This document shows, piece after piece, positions 42,003 through 51,090 of a DNA stretch of 64,000 nucleotides. The position numbers were made by a program, and so were the translations under genes. This DNA comes from Crocinitomicaceae bacterium (lineage in GTDB: Bacteria; Bacteroidota; Bacteroidia; Flavobacteriales_D; Crocinitomicaceae). The DNA lies in assembly GCA_030730025.1 (NCBI GenBank), contig JANQWC010000013.1, forward strand, positions 1-64,000, given 5' to 3'. Below the pieces are notes generated by a model that saw only the letters and a list, made by a program, of their open reading frames with translations, did no database searches and was not told where the DNA came from. Every line of letters starts with the position of its first letter. The first letter of the stretch is position 1.

Positions 42003-43553
42003 ATGGACGCACCTGACAACAATCGCAAACCTATTGCACGCATCAAAACCCAAGCCCAGCCTTTTGCTGAATTGGGTAGAATACCACCTCAAGCAATTGA
42101 CATTGAACAAGTTGTGCTTGGCGCCATGATGCTAGAAAGCAGAGCCATCAACGACACCATCGATATTCTTTCTGAAAAGACTTTCTACGATGTGCGTCAC
42201 CAATATATTTTCAAATCCATCCGCGCACTTTTCGCCGCCACCAACCCCATCGACTTGGTAACGGTTACTTCGCACCTTCAAAAAAGTGGCGAACTCGAAC
42301 TTGCAGGCGGTGCAAGCTATATAAGCTCCCTGACCACCCGCGTAGCGAGTGCGGCTCACGTTCAGCACCACGCGCGTATCTTGGCAGAAAAATTTATCAA
42401 AAGAGAGCTCATCAATGTGAGTTCAAAAATCATCCGCGACGCCTACGACGACACCCGCGATGTCTTTGATTTACTCAACGACGCCGAGTCTGACCTCTTC
42501 AGCATTGCCGAAAACAATATGTCTAAGCAAGTGGGCTCGATGTCCTATATCGTACAAGAAGCCATCCACGAAATCGAACTCGCCTCCAAAAACACCGACG
42601 GCGTTTCGGGAATTCCTACTGGTTTTCACGACCTCGACAAAGTCACTTCTGGTTGGCAACGCTCCGACATGATCGTACTCGCCGCCCGCCCAGGTATGGG
42701 TAAAACGGCTTTTGTCCTTTCAATGGCACGCAACACCGCCGTAGATTACGGCAAAGGCGTAGCAGTTTTCTCGCTCGAGATGTCTTCGGTGCAGTTGGTC
42801 AAGCGTCTGATTGCCTCTGAATCGCGCATTTCTGCCGAAAAACTCAGAAAAGGAGACCTCAAAGAGCACGAATTTCAACAACTACACTCCCGCATCGGTA
42901 AGTTGGCCGAAGCACCTATCTTTATCGACGACACCCCGGGGATCAATATTTTTGACTTCAGGGCAAAATGCCGCAGGCTCAAGGCGCAGCACAATATCGA
43001 GCTGATCATCATCGACTACTTGCAGCTGATGAGCGCCAAAGACTCCAAAAGTGGCGGTAACCGCGAGCAAGAAATCTCAACTATTTCGCGCTCGATCAAA
43101 GAAATCGCCAAAGAACTCAATGTCCCGATCATTGCGCTCTCTCAGTTGAGCCGTTCGGTAGAGACGCGCGGCGGAGACAAACGCCCGATGCTCTCCGACT
43201 TGCGTGAATCAGGAGCCATTGAGCAAGATGCCGATATCGTGTCGTTCATCTATCGCCCAGAATACTACGACCTCACCCAAGATGCCGACGGTAATTCTAC
43301 ACTCGGCATCGGCGAGATCATCATCGCCAAACACCGTAACGGTGCGCTCAAAAATGTCAGGTTGCGCTTTGTTCCAGAATTTGCGCGTTTTGAAAACATC
43401 GATGAAGTAGAAGCCCTAGACCTTTCTGGCACCACCAACACGGGCCTCAATCAATTCAACCAAGAATTCAACACCTACACCATTAAAAGTAAAATGGACG
43501 ATAGCAATGAAGATATTTTCAGCAAAGAAAACAATGACGAAGATCCCTTCTAA
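42003..43553 (+). CDS. dnaB: Replicative DNA helicase DnaB
   Basis: 516 aa, no intein. N-terminal DnaB domain (EQVVLGAMMLE, the collar helices), linker, then the RecA-like ATPase domain: Walker A RPGMGKTAFVLS near residue 230, Walker B IIIDYLQLM, and the family's LSQLSRSVE and ESGAIEQDAD. The hexameric helicase unwinds the fork ahead of Pol III; tau (dnaX) binds it. The C-terminus extends with a polar tail (DDSNEDIFSKENNDEDPF). The next gene overlaps by about 20 bp. Confidence 0.98.
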   Translation: MDAPDNNRKPIARIKTQAQPFAELGRIPPQAIDIEQVVLGAMMLESRAINDTIDILSEKTFYDVRHQYIFKSIRALFAATNPIDLVTVTSHLQKSGELELAGGASYISSLTTRVASAAHVQHHARILAEKFIKRELINVSSKIIRDAYDDTRDVFDLLNDAESDLFSIAENNMSKQVGSMSYIVQEAIHEIELASKNTDGVSGIPTGFHDLDKVTSGWQRSDMIVLAARPGMGKTAFVLSMARNTAVDYGKGVAVFSLEMSSVQLVKRLIASESRISAEKLRKGDLKEHEFQQLHSRIGKLAEAPIFIDDTPGINIFDFRAKCRRLKAQHNIELIIIDYLQLMSAKDSKSGGNREQEISTISRSIKEIAKELNVPIIALSQLSRSVETRGGDKRPMLSDLRESGAIEQDADIVSFIYRPEYYDLTQDADGNSTLGIGEIIIAKHRNGALKNVRLRFVPEFARFENIDEVEALDLSGTTNTGLNQFNQEFNTYTIKSKMDDSNEDIFSKENNDEDPF

Positions 43554-44811
43554 ACTGCTCCTCATCTTTTTTAGTCTCCTGTTCAGTTTCCAGAGTTGGA
43601 GCACGCAAATTCTCGTGCCCATGGACGACGCACAGCGCGATCACCTAAAGGCCTATGGCTTGGCCTACTGGACACTCGAGAACCAAATCACCATCGAATG
43701 GCTGCTCAATTACCGCGGCGGCAGCTTTTTGATTCCGCACCTGCAACGCATTGAAGAAGAATTGCTCTTGCGCAACATCAGCTATCAAGTTTTGGCCGAT
43801 GGTCAGGTCAACAAAATCAAGAGCGACATTGCCGACCCTGAGGTCAATATGGAAGTGGTGCAATTGGAAAAAGCCCCAAAAATTGCAGTATACACGCCGC
43901 CCAACAAACTCCCCTGGGACGACGCCGTTACGCTCGTCTTGACTTACGCAGAGATAAAATACGACAAAATCTACGACTCCGCCATTGTCAATGGCATCTT
44001 GCCCAAATACGATTGGCTGCACCTGCACCACGAAGATTTCACTGGGCAATACGGCAAGTTCTACAGCTCTGCTCGCATGCAAAGTTGGTACCAGCAAGAG
44101 GTGCAGCGCTCGGAAGCCGCCGCCGCCAAACTCGGTTTTGCCTCTACGGCCGCATTGAAAAGAGCTGTTGCCCTTAATATCCGCAATTTTGTAATTGGAG
44201 GCGGCTTCTTGTTTACGATGTGTTCGGGAACCGATTCTTTTGACATTGCCCTGGCAGCTCAAGGCGTAGACATCCAAGAAGCGATTTTTGATGGCACACC
44301 ATCAGATCCGCGCGCCCAAGAAAAGCTGGACTTCAACCAGACCTTTGCGTTTCAAGATTTCCACATCATCAAAGACCCTATGGTCTATGAATACAGCGAC
44401 ATCGATGGCACCGACTTGCGCACCCAGCGCCAAATCACCGAAAAATCAGACCAATTTACGCTCTTTGACTTTTCAGCCAAATGGGATGTCGTACCCACTA
44501 TGCTCACGCAATGCCATGTAGATGTCATCAATGGTTTCATGGGGCAAACTACCGACTTCCACAAAGAGTTCATCAAGCCGAATGTCCTCGTTTTGGGTGA
44601 AAACAAAGCGGCCAATACCGCAAAATACGTGCATGGCTCTTACGGACAAGGCACCTGGACTTTCTATGGTGGCCACGACCCCGAAGATTACCAACACCTC
44701 GTCGGCGATCCGCCAACCGACCTCAATCTGCACCCTAATTCACCAGGTTATCGTCTGATTCTCAACAACATTCTCTTTCCAGCAGCTAAAAAACAAAAAC
44801 GCAAGACATAG
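43534..44811 (+). CDS. Conserved Bacteroidota secreted protein (often misnamed asparagine synthetase B)
   Basis: 425 aa from ATG 43534. Signal peptide (about 1-22). Conserved-looking blocks: ILVPMDDAQRDHLKAYG, EWLLNYRGGSF, KIAVYTPPNKLPWDDAV, YDWLHLHHEDFTGQYGKFY, NFVIGGGFLFTMCSGTDSFD, LTQCHVDVINGFMGQTT, FYGGHDPEDYQH. I remember this family as being listed as asparagine synthetase B in flavobacterial genomes, but it has neither an N-terminal Cys glutaminase nor the PP-loop of AsnB, and it carries a signal peptide, so that name is wrong. The middle (GGGFLFTMCSG) looks like a class I amidotransferase or ThuA-like fold. Periplasmic; function unknown. ATG 43507 is an alternative start. Confidence 0.82.
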   Translation: MTKIPSKLLLIFFSLLFSFQSWSTQILVPMDDAQRDHLKAYGLAYWTLENQITIEWLLNYRGGSFLIPHLQRIEEELLLRNISYQVLADGQVNKIKSDIADPEVNMEVVQLEKAPKIAVYTPPNKLPWDDAVTLVLTYAEIKYDKIYDSAIVNGILPKYDWLHLHHEDFTGQYGKFYSSARMQSWYQQEVQRSEAAAAKLGFASTAALKRAVALNIRNFVIGGGFLFTMCSGTDSFDIALAAQGVDIQEAIFDGTPSDPRAQEKLDFNQTFAFQDFHIIKDPMVYEYSDIDGTDLRTQRQITEKSDQFTLFDFSAKWDVVPTMLTQCHVDVINGFMGQTTDFHKEFIKPNVLVLGENKAANTAKYVHGSYGQGTWTFYGGHDPEDYQHLVGDPPTDLNLHPNSPGYRLILNNILFPAAKKQKRKT

Positions 44812-44827
44812 TTTTTCAAAAGAAGCG

Positions 44828-44857
44828 TTTGATTTCGCATTTTTTTACTTAAACTTG
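44828..44857 (+). promoter_or_regulatory. Promoter of rho
   Basis: TTTG (44828-44831), 18 nt, TAAACTTG (44850-44857; one mismatch), giving a leader of about 57 nt. Confidence 0.6.
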
Positions 44858-44919
44858 CATCGAATTTCCAATCGCCCATTTCAGGGCCAGCTCCAAATTC
44901 AGCTTATAACTTACCATTG

Positions 44920-46584
44920 ATGGATTTAAAGACCTTAGAGAGTAAAAAAATCTCGGACTTACGTGTTATTGCACAAAGCCTTGGCATTGACGCCGGCAGT
45001 CTCAAGAAAAACGAACTCATCACCGCAATTAGCGGTAAAACCGTTGCAGCCGAAGCTACAGCTCCTTCTGGCGACGATACCCCAAGCCCTGCCCGCAAGC
45101 GCGGACGCAAGCCTAAAAACCCAGATGCTCAATTAAATATCCCTTTAGAAGCGACAGCCACTGAAGCCACACCAATTGAAGCAAAAGAAACGGAACAAAA
45201 AAGCGCTCCTGAGCCGCGTCAGCGCCAACCGCAACAGCAGCAACAGCGCTTTGAAAACCGCGAGCGCCAACCAAGACCAAATCAAGATCAACCGCGTTCA
45301 ACTCAAGACCAACCGCGACCACAGCACAATCAGCAGCGCTCCAATCAAGATCAGGCGCGTACCAATCAAGATCAAGGCAATCAGCAAGATCAAAACAGAC
45401 CGCAACACAAACATGTGCCTGCAGCTGATGTGACCGAAGAGGTACTCAGAGAAGAGCATTTCGACCTCGTTGGTATTGTTTCTGCCGAAGGCGTTTTAGA
45501 AGTGATCCAAGATGGCTATGGTTTCTTGCGTTCTTCAGACTACAACTACCTGCCTTCTCCAGACGATATCTACGTTTCTCAAAACCAAATCAAACTTTTT
45601 GGTCTCAAAACAGGCGATACCGTCAAGGGCACCATTCGCCCGCCAAGAGAAGGTGAAAAATTCTTCCCGCTTGTTAAAGTAGAATCCATCAACGGTCGCG
45701 ACCCGTCTTACATCCGTGACCGCGTGCCGTTTCAATACCTCACACCTTTATTCCCTTCGGAAAAATTCAAATTGACCGGACACGCCCAAGAAACACTTTC
45801 GACGCGCGTCATGGATCTCTTTGCCCCCATCGGAAAGGGCCAGCGCGGCATGATCGTCGCTCAGCCTAAAACGGGTAAAACCATGCTCCTCAAAGATGTG
45901 GCCAACGCTATTGCCGCCAACCACCCCGAAACCTACCTCATCGTTTTGCTCATCGACGAACGTCCTGAGGAGGTAACAGACATGGCCCGTTCTGTGAAGG
46001 CAGAAGTCATTGCGTCCACCTTTGACGAACCAGCAGACCGCCACGTGAAAGTTGCCAACATGGTACTTGAAAAAGCGAAACGCATGGTAGAATGCGGACA
46101 CGACGTCTGTATCTTACTCGACTCCATTACGCGTTTGGCGCGTGCCTACAACACCGTTTCGCCAGCATCCGGCAAAGTCCTTTCTGGCGGTGTAGACGCC
46201 AATGCACTCCACAAACCAAAACGATTCTTTGGTTCTGCTCGCAAAATCGAAAACGGCGGATCCCTTTCCATTTTGGCTACAGCACTCACCGAAACCGGCT
46301 CCAAAATGGATGAAGTCATCTTTGAGGAATTCAAAGGAACGGGCAACATGGAGCTCCAACTCGACAGAAAAATATCGAATCGCCGCATTTATCCGGCAAT
46401 TGACATCACTGCATCTGGTACGCGTCGCGAAGACCTACTCGTGGGCAAAGATGTATTGCAACGCGTATGGCTCTTGCGCAAATTTATTGCCGACATGAAC
46501 CCTGTTGAAGCGATGGAATTCATGAAATCTCACATGGAAAACACCCTCTCGAACGAGGAATTTTTGGTCTCAATGAATAGCTAA
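44920..46584 (+). CDS. rho: Transcription termination factor Rho with a Q/N/R-rich insertion
   Basis: 554 aa, longer than E. coli Rho (419). N-terminal Rho_N helix bundle (1-40), a basic stretch ([11 protein letters not shown] near 60-70), then a low-complexity Q/N/R/D insertion (about 101-165: repeated NQDQ and QPRP units), followed by the RNA-binding cold-shock-like domain ([15 protein letters not shown]) and the ATPase with Walker [11 protein letters not shown] and Walker [14 protein letters not shown]. Rho is a hexameric RNA translocase that ends transcription. An intrinsically disordered insertion of this kind in Bacteroides Rho has been reported to support phase separation. Start ATG 44920, not TTG 44917. 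Confidence 0.97.
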   Translation: MDLKTLESKKISDLRVIAQSLGIDAGSLKKNELITAISGKTVAAEATAPSGDDTPSPARKRGRKPKNPDAQLNIPLEATATEATPIEAKETEQKSAPEPRQRQPQQQQQRFENRERQPRPNQDQPRSTQDQPRPQHNQQRSNQDQARTNQDQGNQQDQNRPQHKHVPAADVTEEVLREEHFDLVGIVSAEGVLEVIQDGYGFLRSSDYNYLPSPDDIYVSQNQIKLFGLKTGDTVKGTIRPPREGEKFFPLVKVESINGRDPSYIRDRVPFQYLTPLFPSEKFKLTGHAQETLSTRVMDLFAPIGKGQRGMIVAQPKTGKTMLLKDVANAIAANHPETYLIVLLIDERPEEVTDMARSVKAEVIASTFDEPADRHVKVANMVLEKAKRMVECGHDVCILLDSITRLARAYNTVSPASGKVLSGGVDANALHKPKRFFGSARKIENGGSLSILATALTETGSKMDEVIFEEFKGTGNMELQLDRKISNRRIYPAIDITASGTRREDLLVGKDVLQRVWLLRKFIADMNPVEAMEFMKSHMENTLSNEEFLVSMNS

Positions 46585-47126
46585 TGAAAAAAGGTTGGCT
46601 TTATGGTTTGGTTTTTGGCAGTTTTTGGATTGCATTCAAAATGTTGGCCTTTCTACTCGATTTCCAGCTCGATCAAATTCAGCCCTTCGTTTTACTGAAC
46701 ATGGCCTTACTGACTGCCGCCATTGCTTTTTTCATGTATCGCAAAAAAAGATTTGGCAGTCCAGAAAGCAACATTTTAACAGATATCAAAGCGGGGCTGA
46801 GCGTGGGCCTACCCTATACGCTTGTTGTCAGTTTTTTCTTGTTCTTTTATTACCAAGATATCTACCCAGAGTTCAACGAAAAGAAAAGAGCCGCTTATGA
46901 AAAGCGCATGGACAGCCCCGAAGAAATCGCTGCCATTCGCAAAGCAAATAGTGCCTTAGAAAACAAAAGCGACGGCGAAATAGTAGAAATGGCGCGCAAA
47001 AACACCGCTATGATGTACGACCCGCAATTTACCTTGAGCGTGAGCTTACTGGCACTTTTGGTATATAGTACGCTAAACAGCTTGCTCATTGCGGTCATTT
47101 ACCGCAGGGTGGTCTTTAGAGACTAG
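46584..47126 (+). CDS. DUF4199-like membrane protein
   Basis: 180 aa, four membrane helices: WLYGLVFGSFWIAF, PFVLLNMALLTAAIAFFMY, the middle pair around VGLPYTLVVSFFLFFYYQ, and TLSVSLLALLVYSTLNSLLIAVIY at the C-terminus. Layout and motifs fit DUF4199 of Bacteroidota, function unknown. The ATG overlaps the rho stop (TAATG), so the two are co-transcribed. The 3' end overlaps mpl by 11 bp. Confidence 0.75.
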   Translation: MKKGWLYGLVFGSFWIAFKMLAFLLDFQLDQIQPFVLLNMALLTAAIAFFMYRKKRFGSPESNILTDIKAGLSVGLPYTLVVSFFLFFYYQDIYPEFNEKKRAAYEKRMDSPEEIAAIRKANSALENKSDGEIVEMARKNTAMMYDPQFTLSVSLLALLVYSTLNSLLIAVIYRRVVFRD

Positions 47127-48474
47127 CACACAACTGCGCACCGAGCGCATCGTAGTCTATCCCATCAAAATTACCGCTAGACATCATTAGTAGCACTTTA
47201 TTGTGCCAATCTTGCTGGGTAATGAAATCAAGTACCGCTTGTGTTTCTGTACAAATCTGAACCGTTCCGCCAAAACCTGCTTTTACTTCTGCTGGATCGA
47301 GCGCCGGCAATTTTTTGTGTGCAACAACCTCCGGACTAAAGTAAACGAGCGCATGATCTGCGGCAGCCATTGCGCCATCGTACTGCGGTAAAAATGCCTT
47401 TTGCAAGGAACTAAAGGTGTGGAGTTCCATACAGGCAATTACTTCTCGGTCGGGGTATTGTTGCTTGACAGCCGAAGTGGTGGCTTTGAGTTTTGAGGGT
47501 GAGTGTGCAAAATCTTTGTAGAGTACAAAACTTCCTTGCGAAACCACCTTTTGCAAGCGCTTACCGGCACCGGTAAAATCAGCCATAGCCTGCAAGAAAT
47601 CGGCTGCTGCAATACCCATTTGCCCTGCCACATACATGGCCCCCATTAAATTTTGTAAGTTGTGTGCGCCAAATACTTGCAAGGGATATTGCTGACCTTG
47701 ATAAGTCAGTAAAGTACCGTTTTCTGTTGGCTGAAAATCTGGTGTTGTATAAGGAACCAATTGAAGATCAGTTGCTGCCGTTGCTAGTTTTCGGATTTCG
47801 GCATCTTCAGTATTGTAGACCAAAGCGCCATTTGGCTCAATGAGGGATACAAATGTTTCAAATTGGGAGACGTAGTTTTCAAAAGTCGGAAAGACGTTGA
47901 TGTGGTCCCAGGCGATACCCGAAAGCAAGGCAATATGCGGCTTGTAGAGGTGAAACTTGGGGCGGCGATCTATGGGTGAGCTCAGGTATTCGTCACCCTC
48001 TAAAATGATGAACTTGGCTTCTTTGGTGAGCTTCACCATGCAATCATAACCATCGAGTTGCGCACCAACCATATAATCGACATCGATATGCAATTTGGCC
48101 ACCGCATGCAGCAACATAGAGGTAATGGTGGTTTTGCCGTGGCTGCCGCCAATTACGACCCTGATCTGCTCCTTGCTTTGCTCATAGAGGTATTCTGGAT
48201 AGCTATAAATAGGTAGTCCGAGCGCTTTTGCGGCCAATAACTCGGGGTTATCTGCTCTGGCGTGCATGCCTAAAATAACAGCCGAAAGCCCTTCGTGAAT
48301 GCGCGCGGCATCCCAGCCGAGTTGCGCGGGTAGAATGCCTTGTTTTTGTAATCTGGTGCGGGAAGGCTCAAAGATTTCGTCGTCGGAACCACTCACCTCG
48401 AATCCTTTTCTAGATAGGGCAATGGCGAGATTGTGCATTGCGCTGCCACCGATGGCAATAAAATGTACTTGCAT
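47116..48474 (-). CDS. mpl: UDP-MurNAc tripeptide ligase of the Mpl/MurC family
   Basis: 452 aa. N-terminal Rossmann-like domain (HFIAIGGSAMHNLA), ATP-binding GGSHGKTTITSML, the Mur ligase central region (LEGDEYLSSPIDRRPKF, AWDHINVFPT) and the C-terminal domain (YKDFAHSPSKLKAT). The G-S-A-M-H and SSP-DRRPK features point to Mpl, which joins recycled L-Ala-D-Glu-mDAP to UDP-MurNAc, rather than the MurC step. In Bacteroidota such proteins are also called peptidoglycan synthetase. It follows the 839-aa coiled-coil gene by 4 nt (same operon). Confidence 0.92.
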   Translation of the reverse strand: MQVHFIAIGGSAMHNLAIALSRKGFEVSGSDDEIFEPSRTRLQKQGILPAQLGWDAARIHEGLSAVILGMHARADNPELLAAKALGLPIYSYPEYLYEQSKEQIRVVIGGSHGKTTITSMLLHAVAKLHIDVDYMVGAQLDGYDCMVKLTKEAKFIILEGDEYLSSPIDRRPKFHLYKPHIALLSGIAWDHINVFPTFENYVSQFETFVSLIEPNGALVYNTEDAEIRKLATAATDLQLVPYTTPDFQPTENGTLLTYQGQQYPLQVFGAHNLQNLMGAMYVAGQMGIAAADFLQAMADFTGAGKRLQKVVSQGSFVLYKDFAHSPSKLKATTSAVKQQYPDREVIACMELHTFSSLQKAFLPQYDGAMAAADHALVYFSPEVVAHKKLPALDPAEVKAGFGGTVQICTETQAVLDFITQQDWHNKVLLMMSSGNFDGIDYDALGAQLCASL

Positions 48475-48478
48475 AAAC

Positions 48479-50998
48479 TTATTTGATCAAAACGTTGGCG
48501 CCGGTTGATTCATTGAACCAAATATACTCCGTACTCACTTGCCCGTCTCTTGTGAAATAAGTTTTACCGTTTTCGTCAGTGGTTTGTTCGAAAACAACGC
48601 CGTGTCCGTTGGGGTCTACCACTACTCTACGGATGATGACTTTGGTGACATAGCCTTCTTTGTTTTTCAATTGGTAGGTCTTTTCGGTAAATGTATTGGC
48701 GGCAAAGAGCACGCCATTTTCATCGCGCAGGTAGTTGGGCGTAGTTTTGAGCTGTAAGGTAGACGATGCTGTCTTTTGAATTTGTTCGTATTGGGCTAAG
48801 CCACCGTTTGTGGCGTTGTCTTGCTGTACTTGTTTGGTATAAGCTACATTTTGACTGCGTTGATCGAGTTCTGTCTTTACCTTTTCATCGGTAGCTGCTT
48901 GTTGCTTGAGTTGGAGGTCTTTTTGATTTTGGATCACGTTCAGACGGTCTAGTTCGCTTTGCTGACGAACTTCTGCAGCTTGTTTTTCAGTCTGAGATTG
49001 TTGGTCTTTGGCATCTTTCCAAACGGTGAGATTGGTACTGTTTTCTTGCTGACGAACTGCTGTGGCAGCATCCCGAGAAGTGACAGCAACTTCATGCGCT
49101 TGATTGGCCTGCGCTTGATTGGCCTGCAGAGTGTTTTGCGTTGTGCTGTTTTGCTTGGCATTGAGTTCGCGCTGAGCACGCGTCATTTCGAGCTGGGCGG
49201 TGGTTTCAAAAGAACCCACTTGAGCGTTTTGTTGCGAGAAGTAATTTTGGTACTCTACCTCGGTGCGGATTTGCTGCTGTGTGCGATACGGTGTTTCTTG
49301 CTTGGCATCTCGGCTGACTTGCAGGTCATTAAAAGCCATTGAGTTTTCGCCGCTTACTGCCTCACCTGGAGCAGTAAGTCGAATGCCCGCTGGTTCGATG
49401 GCAACATCTTCTTTAGGAGCTGTAGGTTTGATCGGCGTGAGGATGATTCTTAGGGAATCTGCGCTTTTTTGAATTCTTGACACTTCGCCTTGGCTCAAGT
49501 ATTGTTGTTGGGCCTGCGCGCTAAGCTGAAGTTTTTCTAAGGCTTTTAGCGCAGCAGCGTTGTCTTTTACTTTCACTAATTGATACGCACTTTTGCGCGC
49601 TGCGTAATAGGCCTCCATGGCGGCAATTTTCTCTTTCAGTTCTATGACGCCGGGCTCATTTTGACGGCTTTTCATGGGGTCTGAATTGAGAATAGATTTG
49701 GCTGTACCGTAAAACTGTGGTCCTTTATTGAAGTTTTCATTGGCTTTGGCCAATTGGTTTTGGTAGACCTGAGACATCGAGTTGATCCCTTCAGTAACGC
49801 GCTTCATGCCCGCTTGTAGGTCTTTGGAATAAGTATCTATAAGGGCTTGTTTGTGAAACAGCGCGATTTGCTTGTCGGCCTTTTTGTAGGTTTCTAAAGC
49901 GAGGTCGTATTTCTTTTGGAGGTATTGGTCGTTGGCCAATTTCATGGTTTTTTTGAGTTCGGCCTCATTTTGGATGTCAAATCGGAGGTCTTTCAAAAGT
50001 GTTAACTGCGTATTGACCGATTCTTTTTCGGTGGGCTTAATTTGCTGCGCTTCTTTGTATTTGGCTTCGGCTTCGTCGTATTTTTTGGCGGTCACCAATG
50101 CGGCTGCAGCCTGCATGGCCTTTTGAAAAGCCTGCGTTTTGGCTTGTGCATCAGCTGTTTCGTTGCGCATTTGAGTAATTTGTTGGCGCTCGGCTGTTAC
50201 TTTGGGCTGATTGGGGATCAGGGCATCGGCGGCTTTGAGTTTGGTCTCGGCTAAATTAAGATCACCGCTATTTTTAGCGGTAATGGCTTCATCGAGCAAC
50301 TGTGCGACTTGCGCTTCGTCTTGGCTGCGTTTGAGCGCCGCTGCTTTTTGGTCGGTGATTTGCTTTTTTTGTTGACTCGCAGCTACGTAGTTGGGGCGAA
50401 TCATCAGAATGGTGTCTAGGTAGAAAACCGCTTTGTCTGGCTGATTGAGCGCAATTTGCTGATTGGCGAGTTGTTGGAGGCGTGCAATTGATTTTTCATC
50501 GATGGCAAACTGGTAAGCCTCTGATGCTTTTGCATCGGCATCTGATTTCACCAAAGGCACCTGAACCACCGCACCACCAGACCATACATATTTGTCGGTG
50601 ACTTGGTTTTTAGCAAAATTGAGGTCAACGTCGGGCTTTAATTCATAAAGTTCGCAACTCAGGTTGCGCGAAAGTTGCAAGCCGCTGGCACTGCTGGTCT
50701 GACCTTGAAGGGTGGTGAGGTCAAACAAAATGTACTTGGTGAGGAAACCTCCCTTAGTAAGGCGAAGTTGAATGGGCACGCCCTGCGAGATTTTTGCCGA
50801 GACATAGAATTGTCCGCTTTGGTTGCTCAGGACTTTAGTCAGGACAGCATCTTGCTGCATGAGATCGATACTCACCCCATAAAGATCTTTGTGGTCGAGT
50901 AAGTTAGTCGCGCGGCCTTCAATGACGACAAGCAGATCGCGCTGTGCTAATGAACCAATGGGCAAAAGCAAGAAAGCAAAAACGAGTAATTTGATCAT
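48479..50998 (-). CDS. Secreted TPR/coiled-coil protein with an N-terminal beta-sandwich
   Basis: 839 aa. Signal peptide (about 1-18). Residues about 20-105 are a beta sandwich of the carboxypeptidase-regulatory/SpaA type (VVIEGRATNLLDHKDLYGVSIDL). Residues about 150-500 are helical with TPR-like units (AKNSGDLNLAETKLKAADALIPN, TAKKYDEAEAKYKEAQQIKPT). Residues about 560-740 are highly charged coiled coil rich in Q/A/E, and the last 90 residues are a beta-hairpin region (TYQLKNKEGYVTKVIIRRVVVDPNGHG). Precedes mpl in one operon. I recognise no named family; the layout suggests a periplasmic scaffold. Start ATG 50998, TTG 51007 rejected. Confidence 0.75.
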   Translation of the reverse strand: MIKLLVFAFLLLPIGSLAQRDLLVVIEGRATNLLDHKDLYGVSIDLMQQDAVLTKVLSNQSGQFYVSAKISQGVPIQLRLTKGGFLTKYILFDLTTLQGQTSSASGLQLSRNLSCELYELKPDVDLNFAKNQVTDKYVWSGGAVVQVPLVKSDADAKASEAYQFAIDEKSIARLQQLANQQIALNQPDKAVFYLDTILMIRPNYVAASQQKKQITDQKAAALKRSQDEAQVAQLLDEAITAKNSGDLNLAETKLKAADALIPNQPKVTAERQQITQMRNETADAQAKTQAFQKAMQAAAALVTAKKYDEAEAKYKEAQQIKPTEKESVNTQLTLLKDLRFDIQNEAELKKTMKLANDQYLQKKYDLALETYKKADKQIALFHKQALIDTYSKDLQAGMKRVTEGINSMSQVYQNQLAKANENFNKGPQFYGTAKSILNSDPMKSRQNEPGVIELKEKIAAMEAYYAARKSAYQLVKVKDNAAALKALEKLQLSAQAQQQYLSQGEVSRIQKSADSLRIILTPIKPTAPKEDVAIEPAGIRLTAPGEAVSGENSMAFNDLQVSRDAKQETPYRTQQQIRTEVEYQNYFSQQNAQVGSFETTAQLEMTRAQRELNAKQNSTTQNTLQANQAQANQAHEVAVTSRDAATAVRQQENSTNLTVWKDAKDQQSQTEKQAAEVRQQSELDRLNVIQNQKDLQLKQQAATDEKVKTELDQRSQNVAYTKQVQQDNATNGGLAQYEQIQKTASSTLQLKTTPNYLRDENGVLFAANTFTEKTYQLKNKEGYVTKVIIRRVVVDPNGHGVVFEQTTDENGKTYFTRDGQVSTEYIWFNESTGANVLIK

Positions 50999-51042
50999 GG
51001 CAAACAACAGTTAGTCAAGTGAACCAATTCAACGCAATTTGG

Positions 51043-51050
51043 TACATTTG
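51043..51050 (+). promoter_or_regulatory. -7 box of the DAO oxidoreductase operon
   Basis: TACATTTG, 40 nt before the ATG at 51091. Confidence 0.5.
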
Positions 51051-51090
51051 TTTCGAACACAAATTTGCTAAAAATCAACGAGTAAAACAA

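Noticed and set aside
44812-44840. Possible terminator after the secreted family gene
   Set aside because: Only a 3-bp GCG/CGC stem precedes the T run; too weak to call.
45270-45400. Short DNA repeats in rho as a minisatellite of separate function
   Set aside because: They encode the NQDQ/QPRP units of the disordered insertion in frame.
49090-49130. Direct repeat GCTTGATTGGCCTGC twice
   Set aside because: It simply encodes a repeated QANQA in the coiled-coil part of the protein.
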